A stretch of DNA of 64,000 bases from Coffea arabica (lineage: Eukaryota > Streptophyta > Magnoliopsida > Gentianales > Rubiaceae), in the NCBI RefSeq assembly GCF_036785885.1, contig NC_092329.1, forward strand, positions 6,820,001 through 6,884,000. The letters run 5' to 3'. Below are positions 36,899-47,971 of the stretch, piece by piece. A program made the translations under genes and the position numbers. Position 1 is the stretch's first letter, and every line of letters starts with the position of its first letter. The notes under the pieces are model-generated. The model searched no databases. It had not been told where the DNA came from and saw only the letters and a program-made list of their open reading frames with translations.

Positions 36899-39420
36899 CT
36901 ATGGGTTTGGTACACGATCTTTATCAAATATAAACCATTTCCAATTTGCTAGAATATTTTCTTCATCTTCAAAAGGTATTGAGTTGGCCGGAAGAGGATC
37001 TGATTTTTGGGCTGCTGAAACGGCTGGCATCTTCTGTCTGTACTTCTTTGCCATCTCTTCAGCTTCAGCAAATACTTTCTGGTAAAAAATAAAATCCAAC
37101 ATCAACCTAATAGCGGAAACATTAAATACAGATGCAGTCTGCCATACATTTGGACGCACAGTACACAATTGAAATGCACTTTCAAAATAGTCGTACCTCC
37201 TTGTTTGACAGAAACAACCCTGGCTCACTTTCAAGTTCAGCTATACTGCATGAGATAAGATTAAGAAAAAGTGAGCTAGACAGCTAGACGACATTTAAAA
37301 AAAAGACTTAACTATTTGCTTCACCACACTGCATGCATTTAATATGATTATATGAGATCAATCATATATTTTTCGCAAGCTGTATTGCAAATTAGCCCAT
37401 AGAAAGAACTTCAATATGTATCTTTGAAAGAATTCATAGACCAGCCAAGAGGAAATAGCCTTATTTCGAGTATAACAGTTGTCTGGAAATTGCATGTGGT
37501 GGCCAAAAGAATCATGACCTAAGCATCAGGCAAATCCGTGAAGTGAAACATCAAGCCTTCAAAAACTAACCCAGACAGGCGGCATTTTTTTTTTTTTCAA
37601 GTGATATAACTTCGGCACAGAATAAACCCAAGCAAAGGCTATCCATGCTATAAGATACAATTAATTCACCAGAAGATAGAAACTATCTTGCAACTTATTC
37701 TTGCTCTAAGCAGTCATAAATCACGATCTGTGGTCAGCTAATAAACAAATGGTATGCCTTTGAAGTTGAAGATGGCAGAATTTAGTATGAATTTCTCTTG
37801 ATTAGTAGGTCCTCCTCACACATTCTGTCCAAAGCTATGGGCTGGGAAAAGACATTAAAGGTCTAGAATGCTTAGGAAAAAAAAAAACAAAACAGGGGTA
37901 TTTGGCCTGGCAATAACAGGTGACTCATTTCAAGTTAGTTGATATGTAATTGAATATGCAAACTACAGAAGGAAACTTCAGCTTGCATAGGCTTCTGAGC
38001 TGTCCAAATTTTAATATTTCACGAATTCACAAGTATAGGCCAACAGAAATAAAACATTTGTTCCTATGTGAACGATTACGCTAGATGCCAAAGATGTTTA
38101 ATAGTTCATCTATCCAGATCAGAAGTTCCCTTCTCCCTTCTCAATATATTTATATAGCTAATATGAATGTAGCAATCTGGGTAGTCATCAGCACTGTCTT
38201 GATGAAGTAAAATATTGACATTTGTCCCAAGAACAAATAGACATACGATGATGAGACCAAAGAACCAGTTAACCAAATGACCTACCTCAGAGATATTTTG
38301 TCAGGAAACATCGACTTAACAACTAGAACTTTAACCTTCTCATCAATTTCCAACAAATTGCTGACAGAAGCAATTCGTCCCCGAGTGATGTTTGAGATAT
38401 GCAATAATCCACTGAAACAGAACAAAATGAAAATCAGTCCACAGTTTGAAAGGATTAATTGAGGATTAACTTCAAACAACCACCACCCTGGTGGGGCTAT
38501 ATACATCTGGCTCCTTCAGTTTCTATCTGGAAGTATGTAAAAGATGCACAAACACATGTATACATATAGGCACATGTTCAAAAATATTACATTACATTTA
38601 CATATGTAAATACTAGTTATTTAGAAAAGTCTTACACATGAATCAATATAGAACTCCCATAAGTATAAGAAGCCCTCTAAACGTCACAAGAGGAAAGCTT
38701 CACAAGGTTTTCAGATTATGAAGACTGCATCGTGTAATATAGACAGCAGATAGCAGGCTGCCCTATGAAGTCATCAATACCCAATCCTGTCCCTGCCAAT
38801 TTTTGCCCAATAGGAAGAAATATGTTTTTTTTTTAAATTTCCTTTTTGAGTTTGCCATAAACAGCACTGCCTTGTGCATTTTAAAATTTCCACCTAAGTC
38901 TCCCATAAAACAAGCACAAAAACCAGCATTGTAAAACAGAAGGGACATCTGATTGGTCAAGCAAGGTGGACACAGAAATGACTACTAATTTCATTGGAAG
39001 GAAATTAAACATGATGAAAGAGTTTCATTGTCTGTAACTAGTTGGAGATAAAGGTTATATTTAGGGAACTTCTCCGCTGATTAGATGAAAGGAAAGGGTG
39101 AAAGAGATGAAGTCCATTCCCATTACTCTCTTCCAAGGAAGAAACAGAAACTCTGGTTCCATGAATTGACCACCATTCTACCCTGTCGTATTCAAGATAC
39201 ATTCCTCTCCTTACCATGAATATATCTGTATTTCCTCCAAACTCCTGGCCTACAAGAGAACTCATTGCCTCTTCACTTGGTATATGAGTAATTTTTTAAA
39301 CTTAAACTCCAAAGTAAATGAATGCTTCCTTGGCGTCACATGAACTTCAACATGATGGGACTCCTTCTCCTCTTCTCATTCTTTTCTTTTCTTTTTTTCC
39401 CGTCTTGTTCTTCTTCTTAT

Positions 39421-39451
<31 letters not shown>

Positions 39452-42400
39452 TTGGGGGGGGGTGTTGGTAGGTGCTGAGCTGAGCTGGGAGAGTCACAAC
39501 ACAGAGGAAAGCTTCACCTCTCTCCTCTCTCAACCTTTGAAAAGTAGGATGTTATATAGATGTCAGCTGTAAAGTTAATTCCATTACAAGGAACATCAAC
39601 ATTAGATGTAGCAGTATTAGTCCACAATATCCTAGTCATATTCAGACCAGAAAATATGAGCAGAGTGCAAAAAACTTATAAGTCACTTCAAATGAAAAGC
39701 ATTTTGATGCCAAAAAACTAACTGAAAGGACTTTACCCAGGAAAAATAAAGAAAGGGACTTCAGTGCAGACAATATATCAAATGGACCGGCTTGACGCAT
39801 ACAAGGCTGAGTCATTTATCAACATAAGGTAAAGAACACAGACAGCAGTCTTGATGGTAATTAAAATAAGCTCTGAGATTTAAATACTTTATTTGGTTTC
39901 TGGGTTTCTCAGACAAGCTGGATTTTGCTTTGGTCCACCTATAATTTCTTTTAACCCGTTCAGTATATAGTAGGTAACTTAGTTATCTCGTCTCCAGAAA
40001 AGAGGAGGAAAAAGGAAAAAAGAAAGCGAGAAAGCTTGAAGCATTTGATTTTGACTGATATTATTGAACCTTAAACTCACCTCCTGTTAGTCTCACCAAT
40101 CCTGATCTGAGCACCGTATGGAAAAATTTTCCTGACCGTTCCCTCAAGAAGTGTCCCCTCTTGAAGATTAAGGACTTCCTGTCACACAAAATAAGCAGGA
40201 ACCTTCAGAAGGTGAGAGGAAAGACACCTAAGAAGCAATGAATAAACACAAAACTGGAGAAAGACAAAAGTAATATAAGACTCAAAGATCATAAGGTATA
40301 ACATGAAGTGGAAAAGAAAATGTCAATCAAAAAACTGACCCAAGCATCCTTCTCACTGAGTATCAGATCATTTGTATCTTCATTTATTCTCGTAATAAAC
40401 ACATAGAGCCAGCAACCAACCTGCGAATAGCTAAAAAGGCACAATGAATGTAGAATATGTAGTTAATCCCAACTATAAATGAATTAGTCATAAGCATTTT
40501 TATCAACCAAGAGCAACAAAGAAAAGAAGCCATCACGGGCATTTCTGTCCTTCCATCACCATATATGCCAATTAAAAGGTTGGTGTCAGCAAACCCAATC
40601 AGAAAGGCTCCTCAGTCAATAAAACTCATTTTGTTTGGGTTTTAGCTAAAACTACTGACTAGAACTTCTTCTCATTTCTGGCTCTTTTTAGTCCAGATTC
40701 CAAATGAATATCTGTCAGGCACATTATAGATCGTCCAGGAAGAGGTCTAAAAAATCTTTAAGGTGGATACATGCATCCATTAAGTACAAACCAAAACCAA
40801 AAGAAAAACCAATATAAACCAGTTGTAAGAATTTTAAGAAGGCTTTCAACTCACATTCTCTTTCAGCTGAGTGTAATTGCTGATCTTATTCATCAACTCA
40901 ATCTTCGGAAGAAAGGCACGTAAACCCTGCAGAATCACATTTAAACAGTCAATAACTAAGGTATATAGTTGTCAAAATTCAGATAGCGCTTCTGTTTACG
41001 AGAGAGAGAGAGAGAGACCACCTCTATTCTAGTAAGAAGACCACCAGTATTCCACTCTGTTATTTTGATGAGAATAGGTTCATTGAGTTTCTTTATCTGC
41101 ATGAGGTATAGCATAACTCCAAACATTATTGAAATTAAAAGAATTAGCTTTACTGGAGTTACAATTGAAGCTAGTAATATTAAACAATTCAAAATAAACA
41201 TCAATTCTAGGTTTCAACTTAAGAAAAAGGGCTAAAAAATGTTTTATATTCTCCTTTAGCTCTAGGTACTTGCAACAAAACAGAACGGGACATGTAAACA
41301 GCTATACCAAGCAGCATTAGCAGACATTTAACGGCTTTCTTGTTAAATCCGGAATTTACATGTTATTCAATCTCAATGACTCTAATGGCCAAAGATAGCC
41401 AAGCTAGATGTTTGGTCAACAATTCATAATTGTCTAGGAAGTAGACAGTAGTTAGTTCTTTTTTTTTTTTGGGGGGGCTGCTCATATGAACCATCAAAGG
41501 TGCTTCTTTCTCCAACTTCAGGTATTTATATGTCCATTCAAACCAACATCCTGCACTCTTTAAATCTTGGACATGTCAAAAACAATACCAGAACTTTACA
41601 CAAAAAAATAAAAAAATGGAGGACATATGACTGTTGGTTTTGCTATGAAAAGGAGTTTGATGCCAGAGAATGGCATACTATGACTCTGTTTGCTAGGCTT
41701 ACTATGACTCTGTTTGCTAGGCTAAGGAATACAAAAAGGTACAAGAACAAAGGAAAATGACATTGGCCAAGTCTAATGCGCATTATACCCATGAATGCAG
41801 AATTATGCTTCAACCCGACTTCTCTAGTTTTCTGCAAATTACAAATGCATTTTCAAATGATATGCCTTTTAAATTCTTGTCTAAGTAAGCATTATTACCA
41901 TAGAGATGATCTCAACTAATCTTAGTTAGCTCTAAATTCCTTTCCTAGATAACTCCATTTTCAATACAAAACAAAGGGAAAAAAAAAAGTTAAAAAGAAA
42001 AGGGCACCGAGCAGGAGTTATCCGCTCGTGTTTATGTATATGCTTCTCATCCACAAAATAGTTATATTGTGTTAACCACAGAGTCTATGTGTTGAGTATA
42101 CTCCAAAAAGTGCTTGACAAAAATTGCTCAAATATTTGTCCTTTCTCCCTCCAAACCTCTCTACTTTCTCCCTTTCCATACTAGGAACATTAACCAAATC
42201 TAAAAATTGGCTTTTAGGATTGCAAAATCTCCTTTTTCTCTAATATGGAACCAATTCAGGGGCACACATATCATATTGCAAATATGAGCAGAAGTGCTGT
42301 AGAACTGCCAAATAAAGGCTTGAGAAGGTGAGAAAAGAACCTGCCTCACACGATGCCAAGCAATACGTCTGAAGAGTCGTCTTGTTGACAATAATGGCCG

Positions 42401-43213
42401 GCCACTGAGTGTTCTTCCCAGAACCTCAGCATAAAGAAGTGTTCCAGGCGCTACTACTGGCCTACCTGGCATTGCTTCCCGACTCACAGCCTCATCATTC
42501 TTCACAATCCCCGCCTTCCCATTAACCATAAACTCCTCTGCATCGTTCTCTAAATTACATAACAAATAATTAATCTCTTTATCATACAGTGGCAGCACTT
42601 CTTTTGTCAACATTGTCCCTAGAATATCAGCACCAACATTCACATCAAGCCTATTCTCATTGCCTGAAACCACAACTCCAACAACCAAATCACCTGGTTT
42701 AGGCTCATAATACTCAATACTTACTTTCTCAATCTGATAACCTTCTCCAGTTTGACTCCCCTTTCCACCCTCTTCTACGTCAATTTCTTGCCGTAACTCA
42801 TCTCTGGGCTTAAAAAACTTATAAAATTCCTCCAAGACATCGTCTTTATCATCCTTCTTCAATTCTTCCTCTTCAATTTCTGTTACAGAACCATCATCCA
42901 TTTGCTTTGGAAAAGGCTTATCAAGCAATTCAAGCTCATCAAAATTCTCAATTTCAGGCCTCACATGGGCACTCTTGAAATCCTCAAAGACTTCATTTTT
43001 AGAGCAAAATAAAACACGGGTTGTTCCCAAAATTGAATCTTTCGCACGAAATGACAGGTTCTTGAAAGATTTTGAGTTGAATTTATCTGGGGTTTTAGGG
43101 GAGCTGAAGAAAGCTCTGGTTTGAGTGGCAGAGTTAAAAATAACTGCACATCTTAGAGGTAAAGATGGATTAGCCAAGGAGAAATACTCACAGCAGTGAA
43201 GGAGTGGTGGCAT
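36899..43213 (-). CDS. PDE338: Chloroplast S1-domain RNA-binding protein, PDE338/RLSB type
   Basis: Eight exons join in phase: 43213-42341, 41096-41022, 40926-40855, 40420-40340, 40178-40081, 38411-38286, 37245-37197 and 37078-36899, for 517 residues, all GT-AG. The N-terminus (~60 residues) is Ser/Arg/Phe-rich and acid-poor, fitting a plastid transit peptide. An acidic linker (EIEEEELKKDDKDD) follows. Three S1/OB-like units appear: about 172-280 (KPGDLVVGVVVSG), about 293-340 (LNEPILIKITEWNTGGLL) and about 376-445 (EGTLLEGTVRKIFPYGAQIR ... GLLHISN), the last a canonical S1. A C-terminal helix (FAEAEEMAKKYRQKM) and ANWKWFIFD end the protein. The Arabidopsis homologue RLSB/PDE338 binds the 5' region of plastid rbcL mRNA; the same function is inferred. 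Intron 2 is only 95 bp and begins with GTGGTC followed by (CT)n. Introns 1, 5 and 6 exceed 1 kb. Confidence 0.92.
39421..39465. repeat. (CT)n run followed by a G tract, inside PDE338-like intron 5
   Basis: About 27 bases of CT repeat, then TTGTTTT and nine consecutive G on the plus strand. It lies within the 1.67-kb intron (38412-40080) and has no coding role. Confidence 0.85.
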
Positions 43214-44434
43214 GTCTGCTTATCCTCATCTACTTCTGACGCAGTTACAGCAGCTTTGCCGCTTCCTTTAATCCTTTAGCAGCGGTTAACGGAATTTGGG
43301 GTCCAAAATGTGGACTGTGGAGGCTAGCAAACAAGACAATTTAAACCAATTTAAACAAGACAAAATGCTACATAGTCTAAACCATTTCTTGTCACTGACC
43401 GAATTTTGACTTAATTTACTAATAGTTAAAATTCCTATACGTAACGAATATAATTGAATATATGTGAATTACCATTTTTTGGTGGAGTCAAAGAAGTAGT
43501 GTGTTACTAGTTAACTGTAGCCTAATAACTTTTCTTTTATTTTTTAATTTTTAATTTTAATATTTTTTAGAAATTTAATGATATTATATATATCGTATCG
43601 TGTAGTTCCTTCAAAAAACATAAAGACAAAAATCCTATATTAAGAAAGCAGAGGTTTCAAATTCCACAAAAAGTGTGTACAAAATAGCTCTTGAGTTTGC
43701 TTAGAAAGCAAATTTTGTAGCAAAACATGAAGGAGAATCCACATGATTATGTGAATCATCTATCACTAGCTGATTTTTCAGTCCAGTTATTAATAAAATG
43801 ATTTTGTGTTTACCAAACAAAAAGCCTTTCAAGAATTATTGATTGCCCTCTTTAATCATTACAAAACTTCTACCCCTATAACCCTCATGGGAATTCTTGT
43901 TAATGGGAAAAAAAATTCTAATTAGTTCCTAGAGCACTGGGAGTACAGTTATCCATTTCATAGTGAACACACCCGTAATTAATTTATATCCTCTTAAACT
44001 GACATAATTTTTTCCAATTTAATTCATGTCTAAGAAAGCTAATTAACACATGCCGATTAGATTTAGGGCTCTGGTTAAGAGAAAACTCAATACTGTGATT
44101 AATCATGTATGTGGGTCACCTGGGCTGAAAAGCATGGGAAGTTTCGTCTTGCTTTCTTGACAGGGCTTTATCTGTCTAGAGCAGCTCTTTGGGCTGTGAA
44201 GTCAGATGCAGCCCAACCTCGCTACTTTTGTAATTTTCCTAAACTATGTTTTTATTTTATTTTGATATCTTTATGAATTAGATATTTTTGGGGGTATTTT
44301 TGCAAATTTTGCTATGTAACAATATATGTGAAAAATTTTTACTATATATTATTAGGTGTTTTTTGGGATATTTTTTAAGGTTGTATTTTAAGATATTTTT
44401 AGAATTAAAAATTGTTTTGGTGTATTTTTTGAAA
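43214..44434. other. PDE338-like promoter region and AT-rich spacer
   Basis: Upstream sequence of the S1-domain gene followed by AT-rich DNA. No gene seen. The segment 44280-44430 resembles MITE body sequence (GTATTTTTTGAAAATTAAAA) but no clean ends could be set. Confidence 0.45.
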
Positions 44435-44880
44435 ATTAAAAAACTACCCACCATCGTCACCGCCTCTTCGCCCCCCTCCTCTTTTCTCATCCTTTCCCTC
44501 TCTTTTTCTCCTCCCTTTTCCTCTTTTTTCTTCCCCTCTCCTACCAGATCTAGTCTGATTTAGTTGCGGGTTGCAATTTGGTCTACGATAGATCTAGTCT
44601 AGCCGCGGGCTGCAATTTGGCTCACAACCAGACTCAAGGGAAAGGAAAAGGGAAGGGGTTGTAGGGAAGAGAGAGAGGGGAAAGGAGGGGGAGGGAAAGG
44701 AAAAGAGAGAAGGAAGGGGAAGAAAAGAAGAGGGAGAGAAGGGAGAAGCGACGATGGTAGTAGGGCCGGTGGTAGTGGTGACAGTGGAGGTGGAAGAGAA
44801 TGAGGGAGAAGGGATGAGGCGATAGTGGTGGTAGTGGGTGGAAGAAGAGAATGTGGTAATATTTGGTAAGTTTTTTAATT
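44435..44880. repeat. Imperfect inverted repeat with long pyrimidine and purine arms
   Basis: The left side starts ATTAAAAAACTACCCACC and is then strongly pyrimidine-rich (CT/C runs, about 44460-44545). The right side is strongly purine-rich (about 44636-44750 and onward) and ends in GGTAAGTTTTTTAAT, the inverse of the left edge. Between them sits a 44-bp direct duplication starting GATCTAGTCT at 44547 and 44591, with a ...GCGGGTTGCAATTTGG core. The strand asymmetry could support hairpin or triplex structures. It may be a MITE. Confidence 0.6.
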
Positions 44881-45020
44881 TCTTTGAGTTTTATAAGCTA
44901 TACTTGTGATGCTGCAAATCTGGTCTTATCATGTAGTCCTAATTCGTGACCAAGTAGTTCATAGAAAAATGCATAATTCTATTCATTTTACGAAGTGTAA
45001 ACTGTTGCGGAAGCGAAATA

Positions 45021-45242
45021 CCCCCGTTTGAAAGGTGAGTTTTTTGGTTGTTCGTCTAAAACTTTACTGTAATTTACTGTAGAAGTTTTTAAAAAAAATT
45101 TTGAAGTGTATTTTTTTTTTATATTTTAAAGTGTATAGTTTAAAAACTTTGAAAAGTTTTTTGAGATTGTTGTGGCTAAAGTTTTTAAAAAACTTATAGC
45201 AGATAAATTTGACAAAAAAATTTGACTTCCAAACAAGGCCCT
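45021..45242 (+). mobile_element. MITE, family A, copy 1
   Basis: Terminal segments CCCCGTTTGAAAGGTGAG and, inverted, GGGCCTTGTTTGGAAGTCAA bracket an AT-rich ~220-bp body with TCTAAAACTTTACTGTA and GGCTAAAGTTTTTAAAAAAC. The same body occurs in opposite orientation at 48936-49145, which makes the family assignment firm. Target duplication not resolved. Confidence 0.7.
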
Positions 45243-45325
45243 AGTTTAACAGTAAAAACCTACCTTCTCCTATTAGGAGGCTGCAGGACTCCTTTTCATA
45301 TGCAATTTACTATGATAAGTGCTTA

Positions 45326-46008
45326 GGCCCTATTTGGGTTGCAGTACTTTTAATGAAAAAGCACGCTAAAGTACTTTTAATACATTTGGTGAACATCATT
45401 TCATAAAATTAGAAGTAGAGATTTCAGTGTGAAAAGCACTTTTAGCAAAAATTCAAATTTGGTGCTTTTAGAGTAACTTTTGTGATTTTAAAAACTAAAA
45501 CATTAAATTTAATCATTTTATTCAATATTATAAACTAAATAAAGAGATAAATACATTTGAACTTATTGAACTTAAGAACTATACTTCCAAACACTATATT
45601 TAAAAGAACTTAAGTATTTAATAAGTACTTTTATTAAATCCTCTATTGGAGAAGTACTTTTCGATAAACTACTGCAACCCCAATCGAATTCTTTATTCTA
45701 TTAGATAATGTGTGATTTTGAATCCTTCAAATGTATTTATCTCTTTATTTAGTTTATAATTTATGATAAAATGGTCAAAATATATGTTTTATTTTTAAAA
45801 TATAAAAGTTACTGTAAAAGCACTAATTTTGAAATTTTGTTAAAAGTACTTTTGATACCATAAACTTTACTCCTAAATTTATAAAATGATGATCAAACAT
45901 CTCAAAAGTATTTTATTACCCAAAAATAATACTTTTAGAAAAAAGGTACTTTTATTACCCAAAAATATTAGGAGTACTTCAAAAAGTACCGCATTCTCAA
46001 ATAGACTC
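45326..46008. mobile_element. Large foldback MITE, ~683 bp
   Basis: Left end GGCCCTATTTGGGTTGCAGT; right end read on the other strand GAGTCTATTTGAGAATGCGG. The two halves are inverted copies along most of their length: TAAACTAAATAAAGAGATAA near 45530 recurs inverted near 45740-45765. A second inverted match to the left end (ACTGCAACCCC) lies internally near 45670, so two elements may be nested. TTA precedes and TAA follows, so a clean three-base duplication is not certain. Confidence 0.6.
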
Positions 46009-46011
46009 TAA

Positions 46012-47971
46012 ATTAGCTGTGGAAGAAGTATAACCAATGATTAAAGTAAAGCCATACTCGAGCGGGACTATATTTTCTAAATTTTGCTGGGTAGCCAAAA
46101 CTCGGCCCATCCTTAATGAGAATTAAATTTGCGAGTAAGCTAAACCTATCCAAGTTCGTATAAAAGCGAGTGAACCACCATTTCATTCGGCTAAGCTCCA
46201 CTTTATAGATTCTTGACGAGTTTTTTGCCAAAATAACACTCTTTCTAAAAAATATTCCCAATATGATTCACTTTCAAATTTTATTCCCAAATCGATGTTA
46301 TTGTTGCCACCTAATTACCCTGATTGCCATGCAGTATAACAATAAAGGAAAGCTTTAATCTAGTCTATACTTTCCAACAAAAATTAAAAATTTAAACTTT
46401 TTTATTATGGAGGCACAAGAAGATTGCATAACTTTAATAATTTTCTTATAATTATTTAAAATAAATTCTACCATTATTGACCTTGCAATTATTGCTCTCT
46501 GTAATTTTTTTAAATGTATCAAACTTATTGCATATATTTTTCAAAAATAAATTTGCAAAATACAAAAGTTGCAATAAAAATTGTAAGCAATAACAAGAAA
46601 AAGTTACAAAAACTTCAAGGCTATCATATTTGTTTTATATTATGCTTCCGACTCCTTGAAAAGAACTTTTACAAAAAGTAATCAAACTATTGCAATTGAG
46701 ATAATGCTAAAGTTTCTTGAAAGTAACACAAGCCATTAATTGATGTTGAATAAATGTGCAAAAATACTTCAAGAATACGAGATTATTTGATCATGTGATA
46801 GAGAGGCGTTACAAATGAACATGCTTATATATGTGGCGGAAATCAAACATATTGAGTATGAATCTATGTTGTTACGTAGTTTTCCTATTAACATTTTATC
46901 AAACACACAGTGTGAGAAATCATTTGTTAAAACGATTAGTATTCAAATTTTTTGAAGGCCATAGGAATGTTCCAAAAATTGCATAATAGAAAAGATAAGA
47001 GAATAATTTTCGTTTACCTTGAGATTATCAAATTGAGGAGAATATTTTCATCCACAGATATAATATCAGGAATGACAATGAAGTTTTAGATGTTGTTAAT
47101 ATAAATATTGGCTTCTGGCAATTACATTTGACAAGGAAAAATAATGAAAGAACGAAAAATAACGAACCGAAAAAAAAAGGTGGGAAGGTTCAAAGAGAGA
47201 ATCGAGGAAAATATTAGTTGGGAAAGAGAGATGGAATGTGCCTCTATCTCTATCCTGCCACATTTGCAACCTATGTGACAAAAAAAGAATTATAAAGGTA
47301 ATAAATTTTAAAACTATGTTACTTTGGGTATATGTTTCGAAAGAAGAGTTATTTTGGCAATAAACTCGATTCTTGACATAGCAAATTGTGTGATGATAAA
47401 ATGGCAACATTGAAATTTATTGCTCCCATACCTTAACTTGCATGCCTATATTTTGGATAAAGCCGTACTGATTGGCTCTAGAGAGAAGGAGGTAGAGGTA
47501 TTCGATTCGAGTTGAACTCAAGTAATACCTTATTCGAATTCAACTCAAGGTAAATGAGTCTGAACTCAAGCTCGTTGAGCTTTTAGAAGTTTAACTCAAG
47601 TTCGAGTTCGATATGCAGAGAAAATAAAATTATGGCAACTTTTCGAGCGGGTTTGTGCATAGAGAGCAAATTGAAAAAGAATGAAAAGAAGAATAAAGGT
47701 AAAGTTGAGTCTTTATTGGTTAGTTTCCATTTAGCTATGAGAAGTGACATGGATTGTCTATTATTTTTAATCAATCTACTTGGTACAGACAAAGTGATAA
47801 ACAAAAAATAATATTAACTAGATACTTCTAAGGAAAATAAACTAAATATCTTATTAAAGAGTGGTGAGGGCAATATTATGTAATTATGGGGGCAAAGCTA
47901 TGTATTCATATATGTAAATCATATGTTTTGATGGGGGATTAGTGGGGACAATTGCCTCCGTTGTATCTCCG
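46012..47971. other. AT-rich spacer downstream of the purine permease
   Basis: No gene seen. Frames up to ~104 codons are AT-driven. Sequence just below 47972 probably holds the permease 3' UTR. Confidence 0.45.

Noticed and set aside
44288-44563. 91-codon Ser/Pro/Phe-rich frame
   Set aside because: Driven by the CT-rich arm of an inverted repeat; low-complexity translation.
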